Source of the DNA: Chloroflexota bacterium
Lineage (GTDB): Bacteria; Chloroflexota; Anaerolineae; Aggregatilineales; Phototrophicaceae
Length of the DNA stretch: 7,261 nt
NCBI GenBank assembly: GCA_023430545.1
Contig: JAEZAF010000118.1
Coordinates: 1-7,261, forward strand
Direction of reading: 5' to 3'
This document shows positions 1 to 6,118 of this stretch, in pieces. The translations under genes were made by a program, and so were the position numbers. Position 1 is the first letter of the stretch; every line of letters begins with the position of its first letter. The notes beneath the pieces were generated by a model that saw nothing but the letters and a program-made list of their open reading frames with translations, had not been told where the DNA came from and did not search any database.

Positions 1-2244
1 CCAACCTATAAGAATGACACGGCGGCACGCCCTGCCTACAGCGCCAGCCTGACCGTCACACCGTATGCCACCTACTGTCAGTTGATGAATACCCTCGGCG
101 GTGAAAGCTGGAAGCTCAGCGGCAGCACCGTCTATTACGCGTTCGAAGTCCCGGAAGATGGGCTGTACAGTATCAGCCTGCGGGCATTGCAGAACACACG
201 CAACAATTTCACCGTGTTCCGCCGCTTCACCATCAATGGCGAAGTGCCCTTCGAAGAACTGAATACGGTCGCCTTCCCGCACACATTCGACTGGCAGGAT
301 GTCCATCTGGGCGGGGAAACACCCTACCGGATTTATCTGCATCAGGGGGTGAATGTCCTCGGCATCGAAGCGACAGCCGCGCCGTATCAGCCCGCCATCG
401 ATACCATTCAGGAAGCGCTGCTGGACATCAACACGCTCGCACTGGAAATCAAACGGCTGACCGGCAATCAGCGCGACCAGTACCGCGAATGGGTGATCTC
501 CAATTACATTCCGGATGTTGAGGAACGCCTGAACGCCATCGCGCAGAAGCTGATCGACGATAAGGAAACCCTGCTGACGATCGACCCAAGCGGGGCATCG
601 CCGGAGATCCTCACATACCAGATGGCAATCGACAACCTGCTGTTTCTGGCTGCCGACCCGGATAAGATACCGATTCATATGGGCCGCTTCTCGGAAGGCA
701 CCGGCTCCGCCGCGCAGTTACTCGGATCACTGCTGCCACTGCTGCAAAATCAGGCACTGGCGCTGGATAAAGTCATCATTCACTCGGTCGATCAGATGCC
801 GCAGACTCCCGCCGTGCCGGTCACCACTTCGATGGCCGAGGATTTTCGGCGTTTCCTGCACTCCTTCCGCCCTGACCCGTATCAGGTGGTCGGTGCCAGT
901 GATGATGAGCTGGAAGTGTGGGTCAACCGCCCCCGCCAGTATGTCAATCTGCTGCAACTGATGGCGGACTCCACCTTTACGCCGCAGACCGGGACTCGCG
1001 TCAAATTCTCGATCATGCCCGACGAGGCGAAGCTGATTCTGGCAAACGCCGCCGATATTCAGCCGGATGTGGCGCTGGGAGTCAGCACCAATAATCCGTA
1101 TGAACTGGCGATCCGCAACGCACTGTATGACCTGCGCACCTTCCCGGATTTCGACTCGTTCATCGACATTTATTCACCCGGTGCGCTGCTGGGCTACATC
1201 ATCAATGATTCGGTCTATGCCCTGCCCGAAACGCAGGATTTCTGGGTGACCTTTTACCGTGAGGACATCCTGAACTCACTCGGCATCCCTGTCCCACAGA
1301 CATGGGATGAGGTGATTGAAGTCCTGCCGGAACTTCAGCGTTACGGAATGAATTACAACACTCCGCTTTCCGCCGGTACAGGCCAGAAGAATTATCTGCT
1401 CACCGCGCCGTATCTGTTCAACTACGGTGCACCTCTCTACAGCGAGGGCGGATTCGCAACCGGCCTGCAAAGCGACGAGGCGGTGGCAGCGGTCCGTTTT
1501 ATGGCCGACAGTTTCACCCTTTACGGGATGCCGCTGACGACCGTCAACTTCTATCAGGAACTCCGCTACGGCAACCTGCCCATCGGTATTTCCAATGTGG
1601 AAACCTACATCAAGCTGATGACGGTTGCCCCGGAAATCGGCGGCCTGTGGAGCATCGACCTGTACCCGGCGACTGTACATCCGGACGGCACACAGAATCG
1701 CTATGCCACCGGCTCGGCACAGACCAGCATCATCTTCCGCAATACCAATATGCCAGAAGAGGCATGGGAATTCATGAAGTGGTGGCTGTCCACCGAAACG
1801 CAGTCGGATTTTCAGGAACAGCTTATGCTGAATTACGGACCTGAGTTTCTGTGGTTCTCCGCCAATACTGAAGCCTTCAGCCGTCTGAACATCCCGCAGG
1901 AACACCGGGATGTGATTCTGGAACAGTGGCAGTGGCTTCAGGAACCGGTGCGTCTGCCCGGAAGTTACATGCAGGAACGCGAATTGAGTAACATCTGGAA
2001 CCGTATCGTCTTCGACGGCGCGAACCCGCGTGCAGCGATTGACCGATCCGTCATCACCATCAACCGTGAGATCACCCGCAAAATGGAAGAGTTCGGTTAC
2101 CTGGAGGATGGCAGGCGCGTTCGGGAATTTAAAATCCCGACGATTGAGCTTGTCAGATCGTGGATGGAAAATGCAGACAACACAGAAAATTCAGACAGCG
2201 GAAACCGTACCGGCAGTACCGAGACCGCAGAAGACAACGGTTAG
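1..2244 (+). CDS. Extracellular solute-binding protein of a carbohydrate ABC importer, with N-terminal galactose-binding-like domain (5' partial)
   Basis: This is the substrate-capture subunit of a sugar-type ABC importer, acting outside the membrane. The frame is open from the first base to the TAG at 2242-2244, so the true start and any signal peptide or lipobox lie upstream; the TTG/ATG at 82/85 is only an internal codon. Counting residues from base 1, about 37-133 form a beta-rich galactose-binding-like (CBM-type) domain (FEVPEDGLYSISLRA, then FTINGEVPF). Residues 134-300 are a mainly helical, acidic stretch that matches no family I can name. From about 301 a family 1 solute-binding domain begins at LEVWVNRPRQY (304-314). 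It continues with YALPE (from 406), FYRED (from 418) and TWDEV (from 434), the usual signature of this family. Residues 720-747 are a polar Asn/Ser/Thr/Glu tail. The visible 747 residues already exceed the usual 400-550 of simple sugar-binding proteins. The ligand cannot be read from the sequence; an oligosaccharide is inferred. Family assignment is firm. Confidence 0.92.
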   Translation, partial: PTYKNDTAARPAYSASLTVTPYATYCQLMNTLGGESWKLSGSTVYYAFEVPEDGLYSISLRALQNTRNNFTVFRRFTINGEVPFEELNTVAFPHTFDWQDVHLGGETPYRIYLHQGVNVLGIEATAAPYQPAIDTIQEALLDINTLALEIKRLTGNQRDQYREWVISNYIPDVEERLNAIAQKLIDDKETLLTIDPSGASPEILTYQMAIDNLLFLAADPDKIPIHMGRFSEGTGSAAQLLGSLLPLLQNQALALDKVIIHSVDQMPQTPAVPVTTSMAEDFRRFLHSFRPDPYQVVGASDDELEVWVNRPRQYVNLLQLMADSTFTPQTGTRVKFSIMPDEAKLILANAADIQPDVALGVSTNNPYELAIRNALYDLRTFPDFDSFIDIYSPGALLGYIINDSVYALPETQDFWVTFYREDILNSLGIPVPQTWDEVIEVLPELQRYGMNYNTPLSAGTGQKNYLLTAPYLFNYGAPLYSEGGFATGLQSDEAVAAVRFMADSFTLYGMPLTTVNFYQELRYGNLPIGISNVETYIKLMTVAPEIGGLWSIDLYPATVHPDGTQNRYATGSAQTSIIFRNTNMPEEAWEFMKWWLSTETQSDFQEQLMLNYGPEFLWFSANTEAFSRLNIPQEHRDVILEQWQWLQEPVRLPGSYMQERELSNIWNRIVFDGANPRAAIDRSVITINREITRKMEEFGYLEDGRRVREFKIPTIELVRSWMENADNTENSDSGNRTGSTETAEDNG
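2171..2244 (+). other. 74-base overlap of binding-protein and permease genes
   Basis: The last 24 codons and stop of the binding protein are read in frame 1 while the first permease codons are read in frame 2. The binding-protein side encodes a low-complexity polar tail and the permease side a Thr/Gln/Pro-rich leader, so neither product carries a recognisable domain here. This suggests relaxed constraint in both frames. The overlap would favour coupled translation of the two subunits. It depends on ATG 2171 being the real permease start. Confidence 0.6.
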
Positions 2245-3145
2245 AACCGCCTTTCAGAAGTGGCTGAATAAGGAAGGCAGCGCCTACCTCTTTTTGTCTC
2301 CGTATGCGCTGCTGTTCATTACGTTTATTGTCGTGCCAGTGCTGGCGGCGGTGCTGCTGTCGTTCACGTTCTTCGATGCGATTCAGGCCCCGCGTGTGAT
2401 CGGGCTGAATAATTACATCTCGCTGATCACGCAGGACGACACATTCATGAAGTATGTGCTGCCCAATACCATCCAGTTCGCGGTGATCGTCGGGCCGGGT
2501 GGATATGTGGTCGCCTTCCTGCTGGCATGGATACTGGCACAGCTTCCGCGCATCCCCCGGACGATCTTCGCGCTGATCCTCTATTCACCCTCCATGACCG
2601 CCGGTGTCGCGATGGCCGTCGTCTGGAAGACGCTCTTCAGCGGGGACCAGACCGGCTATCTCAACAGCCTGCTGATGGGGTTGAATATGATTCAGGAGCC
2701 GATTCAATGGCTGCAATCGCCGCAGTATCTGATGACCATCATGATCGTCGTTACACTCTGGAGCAGTATGGGCATCGGCTTTCTGGCGATGCTGGCCGGT
2801 ATTCTGGAGATCAGCCCGGAGCTGTACGAGGCCGGGGCAATCGACGGCATCAGCAACCGCTGGCAGGAGATCTTTCACATCACCATCCCGTCGATGAAAC
2901 CGCAGATGCTGTTCGGCGCAGTCATGGCAATCGTCGGGACGTTTCAGGCCGGGGCCATCGGTGTAACGCTTTCCGGCAGCAACCCCACCCCGCAGTACGC
3001 CGGACAGTTGATCGTCAATCACATCGAGGACTACGGCTTCCTGCGTTATGAGATGGGTTATGCCGCTGCGGTCTCGGTAGTGCTGCTGCTGATGGTGCTG
3101 TTCTTCTCGCGTGTCGCCAATCGTCTGTTCGGCAGCGATACCTAA
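2171..3145 (+). CDS. Carbohydrate ABC transporter permease, MalF/UgpA type
   Basis: One of two membrane subunits forming the importer channel. The product is 324 residues, normal for the family. It has a short polar N-terminus (1-36), then about six hydrophobic segments near 37-64, 101-123, 130-153, 187-211, 246-275 and 305-322. The cytoplasmic EAA loop, which docks the ATPase, is clear: E220 A221 G222 ... D225 G226 followed by ITIP at 237-240. Other family marks are YLFLSPYALLF at the first membrane segment and a TP.YAG-like stretch before the last. I chose ATG 2171 because it gives a normal N-terminus. The open frame reaches back to GTG 2030, but that would add 47 Arg/Ser-rich residues translated from inside gene 1. 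No ATG or GTG lies between 2171 and the first membrane segment. This start overlaps the binding-protein gene by 74 bases, with only a weak purine-rich GGATGG ahead of it. Function is certain at family level; the exact start is moderately sure. Confidence 0.93.
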   Translation: MQTTQKIQTAETVPAVPRPQKTTVRTAFQKWLNKEGSAYLFLSPYALLFITFIVVPVLAAVLLSFTFFDAIQAPRVIGLNNYISLITQDDTFMKYVLPNTIQFAVIVGPGGYVVAFLLAWILAQLPRIPRTIFALILYSPSMTAGVAMAVVWKTLFSGDQTGYLNSLLMGLNMIQEPIQWLQSPQYLMTIMIVVTLWSSMGIGFLAMLAGILEISPELYEAGAIDGISNRWQEIFHITIPSMKPQMLFGAVMAIVGTFQAGAIGVTLSGSNPTPQYAGQLIVNHIEDYGFLRYEMGYAAAVSVVLLLMVLFFSRVANRLFGSDT

Positions 3146-3150
3146 GGGGG
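3144..3150 (+). promoter_or_regulatory. Ribosome binding site of the second permease
   Basis: The purine run AAGGGGG begins inside the stop codon of the first permease and ends 11 bases before the ATG at 3162. The spacing is slightly long but usable. It supports ATG 3162 over the GTG at 3111, which lies inside the upstream gene. The ATG at 3151 is out of frame and stops after three codons. Confidence 0.55.
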
Positions 3151-3161
3151 ATGTTACGCTA

Positions 3162-4112
3162 ATGACCGCCATCAACAGAACCCGAAATGGAACGACCACA
3201 AGAAACACGGGCTGGTTCAGCCGCTATACCGGTATCAGAAATCGCGGCATCAACCCGGACGGTTTTCACGTCAGCCAGATCAAGTTTTACGTGCTGCTGA
3301 TCCCGCTGTCGGTCATCATGCTGCTGCCGATCGTGTTCATCTTCTCGAACGCCTTCAAACCACCGGACGAGCTGTTTGCCTTCCCGCCGCGCTTTTTCGT
3401 CACCAATCCGACAATGCGGAACTTCACCGATCTTTTCTCACGAGTACCCACGTCGGGGATTCCGGTAAGCCGCTATCTGTTCAACAGCATCCTGATTACG
3501 GCGCTCACCGTGCTTGCGTCGATTTTCGTCTCCAGCACGGCGGCCTATGCTCTTTCGAAAAAGCGCTTCAAACTCAAGCAGACGCTGTTTGCCATCAACA
3601 CCATCGCGCTGATGTTCGTCCCGATTGCGGTCACCATCCCTCGTTTTCTGGTAATCGAACGGCTCAGCCTGCTCAATACGGTCTGGGTGCATGTGCTGCC
3701 AGTGCTGGCGCTTCCGGTCGGATTGTTCCTGCTCAAACAGTTCATTGACGGCATCCCGGATGAGGTGATCGAAGCGGCCCAGATCGACGGCGCATCGGAC
3801 TGGTGGATTTACTGGAGCATCATCCTGCCAATGATTCGCCCAGCGCTTGCCACCATTGCCATTCTGACGTTTCAGGCAGCATGGAATAACGCCGAGATCT
3901 CGACGCTGTATGTGAATAACGAAAGCCTGAGGACGCTGGCCTTCTATCTCGGCACGCTGACCGCTACGACGGCCACGACCGGCGTCAATACGGTGGCCGG
4001 TCAGGGCATCGCAGCGGCGGCAGCGCTGATCATGTTCCTGCCGAATCTCATCATCTTCATCCTGCTGCAAGGTCAGGTGATGAGTACCATGTCGCATTCG
4101 GGGATAAAATGA
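3162..4112 (+). CDS. Carbohydrate ABC transporter permease, MalG/UgpE type
   Basis: The second membrane subunit of the importer, 316 residues, expected to pair with the permease just upstream. The N-terminus (1-38) is basic and polar. Hydrophobic segments follow near 41-62, 107-130, 141-160, 177-202, 231-248 and 288-313. The first external loop carries the MalG-family pattern of an N..K...E-F-PP type (NAFKPPDELFAFPPRFF, 63-79). The EAA loop is textbook: E204 A205 A206 Q I D209 G210 ending in ILP at 221-223, so ATPase coupling should be intact. The C-terminus ends in TMSHSGIK, an ending I know from many Firmicute-type carbohydrate permeases. The start sits 16 bases after the upstream stop, and its stop overlaps the next gene in an ATGA. 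Family assignment is very firm; the substrate is unknown. Confidence 0.95.
   Translation: MTAINRTRNGTTTRNTGWFSRYTGIRNRGINPDGFHVSQIKFYVLLIPLSVIMLLPIVFIFSNAFKPPDELFAFPPRFFVTNPTMRNFTDLFSRVPTSGIPVSRYLFNSILITALTVLASIFVSSTAAYALSKKRFKLKQTLFAINTIALMFVPIAVTIPRFLVIERLSLLNTVWVHVLPVLALPVGLFLLKQFIDGIPDEVIEAAQIDGASDWWIYWSIILPMIRPALATIAILTFQAAWNNAEISTLYVNNESLRTLAFYLGTLTATTATTGVNTVAGQGIAAAAALIMFLPNLIIFILLQGQVMSTMSHSGIK
4109..4112 (+). promoter_or_regulatory. ATGA stop-start overlap between permease and NHL/YIP1 gene
   Basis: The TGA of the second permease (4110-4112) is nested in the ATG of the next gene (4109-4111). A GGGG run at 4100-4103 provides a weak ribosome binding site five bases upstream. This arrangement is typical of translational coupling. 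It ties the non-transporter gene tightly to the transporter. Confidence 0.8.
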
Positions 4113-6118
4113 AAAAGCTGCTGGCGACTCTCATCCTCACCGTTGGCCTGCTGCTCACAGGCGCACCGGGACAGGCTATTTCCCCCTACACCACGTGGAC
4201 ACTCGGCCCCGGCGGATCTGCCATCCCGACACAGGACGCCTACACGCCGCTGGACGAAATCGACCTGCCCGTCTCCGCACCGGAGGATATGTTCTTCGCG
4301 CCGGATGGCTCGCTGTATATCGCCGATACCGGCAACCGGCGCATTATCCGGCTGGATGCAGATTTTCAGATCACCGCCGAGTATGGACAGGAACTGCTGC
4401 AAGCACCTTCAGGCGTGTTCGTCGATGACTCAGGCACGATCTATATCGCGGACCGGGCGAAGAATACGATCGTTATCCTCGATCAGAACGGCGAGCTGAT
4501 CAACGAATTCGGTCGCCCATCGGAGCCGCTGTTCGGCGCACACCGTCAGTTTCTGCCACGCAAAATCGAAGTCGATGCACGCCAGAATCTCTACATCGTC
4601 AGCGAAGGCTCGGTTGACGGCCTCGTAATGATGAACACCAACGGCAACTTCATCGGTTACTTCGGTGCCAATGCCGCCGAGATGTCACTGAAGATGATCC
4701 TTCAGCGCATGTTCCTGAACGCTGAACAGCTCGATCAGTTTATCCGCAATGAAGCCGCCTCGCCGGTGAACGCCACGATTGATCATCAGTCGCTGGTGTA
4801 CACCGTTACCGCCGGGACAGACCCGCGCACAAGCATTCGCAAGTTCACTGTCTCCGGCAAAAACCTGTTCGACTGGACCTATGGCTCCAACAGCTTCCGC
4901 GACATCAGCGTCAGCGAGAACGGCCTGATGATCGCGGTCGATGGCGCAGGCACTATTTACGAATACGATCTCGACGGGACGCTGCTGTTCCTCTTCGGCA
5001 CGCAGGATCGCGGCGATCAGCGGCTTGGACTGCTGACGAATCCAACCGCCATCGAGCGTGTGGGGGATGATCTGTATGTGCTGGACCGCGATAAAAACGC
5101 GATTGTCACCTATCGTGTCACAGATTTCGCCAGAAGGCTGCATGAAGGTGTCAGCCTCTATATGGAAGGCTTCTACACCGAAGCACGCCCCTACTTCGAA
5201 GAGGTGCTGGACTACAACGGTCTGGTGGTCATGGCGTACCAGGCGATTGCCGATGCCGAGTACGACGAAGGCGATTACGCGGGCGCACTGGAATATTATG
5301 GCTATGCCGACGACCGCGACGGATATTCACAGTCGTTCTGGGAACTGCGCAACGGCGTCCTCCAGCGGCATCTGGGCAGCGCACTGGGAGTCATGCTCGT
5401 CGGCTGGACCGGCCTGAGCATCGTCACCCGGCTGGAACGTCGCAACAAGTGGCTGGACCCACTGCGTCATCAGCTTCGGAAGGCACAGAAATTCCGCCTG
5501 ATCGATGATTTTGCCTTCATGTTCCGCTTCATCCGCCAGCCTGTAGATAGCTTTTACTACATCAAGTGGAATCTGCGCGGCAGTCTGCTGTTTGCCTTTC
5601 TGCTCTACGCATGGGTGCTGATCATCCGAATCCTGTCGATTTACCTGACCGGTTTCCTGTTCCGTCCCTATACCCAGTGGTGGCAGATCCGCATCGAAAA
5701 CGAAATCGTCTACACGCTGCTGCCGATTATCTTATGGATCGCCGCCAGCTATCTGGTTGCGACCATCAGCGATGGTGAAGGCAGCCTGCGCCATGTCATC
5801 ATCGGCAGCGCCTACAGCCTGTTTCCGTATGCGCTGTTCGCCCTGCCGATTGCCCTGCTCTCCAACCTGCTGACGCTGAACGAGGTCTTCATCTACACCT
5901 TCTCCAATCAGCTCATGTACGTCTGGTGCGGGGTGATGCTGGTGATCATGGTCAAGGAAATACACAACTACAACTTTTCGGAGACGGTGCGCAATATCCT
6001 GACCACGCTGTTCACAATGGCTATGTTCCTGCTGACCGGCTACGTCCTCTATGTCCTGTTCAACCAGCTTTACGAGTTCGTTCTGGCAATCGTTCAGGAG
6101 GTCGGTCTCCGTGCCTGA
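4109..6118 (+). CDS. Secreted NHL-propeller/TPR protein fused to YIP1-like membrane domain
   Basis: A 669-residue membrane protein of unknown function. Residues 1-23 form a signal peptide (MKK, hydrophobic core, cleavage likely after GQA). Residues 55-340 contain six strand-rich repeats of NHL type with the pattern P..... D..G.LYIAD....I...D..G. They start near 55, 98, 150, 218, 262 and 306, which fits a six-bladed beta-propeller; the first two are the clearest (SLYIADTGNRRIIRLD, TIYIADRAKNTIVILD). Residues 341-415 look like two TPR-like helix pairs (SLYMEGFYTEARPYFEEVL, then DEGDYAGALEYY). A membrane segment at about 422-439 is followed by an Arg/Lys-rich stretch (441-463), which by the positive-inside rule puts the propeller outside and this loop in the cytoplasm. 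Five more hydrophobic segments (about 491-515, 533-552, 563-588, 600-616, 629-651) form a YIP1-like domain. The gene is coupled to the permease by ATGA. Sensing or assembly at the transporter is a guess; NHL repeats often bind proteins or ligands. Confidence 0.85.
   Translation: MKKLLATLILTVGLLLTGAPGQAISPYTTWTLGPGGSAIPTQDAYTPLDEIDLPVSAPEDMFFAPDGSLYIADTGNRRIIRLDADFQITAEYGQELLQAPSGVFVDDSGTIYIADRAKNTIVILDQNGELINEFGRPSEPLFGAHRQFLPRKIEVDARQNLYIVSEGSVDGLVMMNTNGNFIGYFGANAAEMSLKMILQRMFLNAEQLDQFIRNEAASPVNATIDHQSLVYTVTAGTDPRTSIRKFTVSGKNLFDWTYGSNSFRDISVSENGLMIAVDGAGTIYEYDLDGTLLFLFGTQDRGDQRLGLLTNPTAIERVGDDLYVLDRDKNAIVTYRVTDFARRLHEGVSLYMEGFYTEARPYFEEVLDYNGLVVMAYQAIADAEYDEGDYAGALEYYGYADDRDGYSQSFWELRNGVLQRHLGSALGVMLVGWTGLSIVTRLERRNKWLDPLRHQLRKAQKFRLIDDFAFMFRFIRQPVDSFYYIKWNLRGSLLFAFLLYAWVLIIRILSIYLTGFLFRPYTQWWQIRIENEIVYTLLPIILWIAASYLVATISDGEGSLRHVIIGSAYSLFPYALFALPIALLSNLLTLNEVFIYTFSNQLMYVWCGVMLVIMVKEIHNYNFSETVRNILTTLFTMAMFLLTGYVLYVLFNQLYEFVLAIVQEVGLRA
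6096..6102 (+). promoter_or_regulatory. Strong ribosome binding site of the DUF5696 gene
   Basis: AGGAGGT, complementary to the 3' end of 16S rRNA over seven bases, is the strongest such site in the window. It lies within the end of the NHL/YIP1 gene, eight bases before GTG 6111. From ATG 6123 the spacing would be 20 bases, and from ATG 6144 it would be 41, both too far. It therefore favours the GTG start. It could let this last gene be translated more strongly than its neighbours. Confidence 0.75.

Noticed and set aside
82..84. TTG/ATG at 82-87 as the start of the binding-protein gene
   Set aside because: The frame is open back to base 1, the encoded residues continue smoothly into the beta domain, and there is neither a ribosome binding site nor a signal peptide after it. 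The gene starts upstream of the window.
1276..1905. 209-residue open frame on the minus strand
   Set aside because: Antisense to the solute-binding domain, whose family motifs are unmistakable; no ribosome binding site or known domain seen for the reverse frame.
2030..2170. Earlier starts for the first permease (GTG 2030, ATG 2108)
   Set aside because: They would add 21-47 Arg/Ser-rich residues unlike permease N-termini, read from within the conserved C-terminal part of the binding protein. ATG 2108 has its purine run directly abutting the codon.
3146..3161. Promoter or terminator between the two permeases
   Set aside because: Only 16 bases are available, and I see no inverted repeat, T-run or -10/-35 pair.
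2585..3208. 207-residue open frame on the minus strand
   Set aside because: Antisense to the first permease and the junction to the second; composition (His, Gln, Asp, Arg rich) is that of a shadow frame.
3438..4097. 219-residue open frame on the minus strand
   Set aside because: Antisense to the second permease. Its product is extremely rich in Arg, Asp, Gln and His, with no hydrophobic core or motif.
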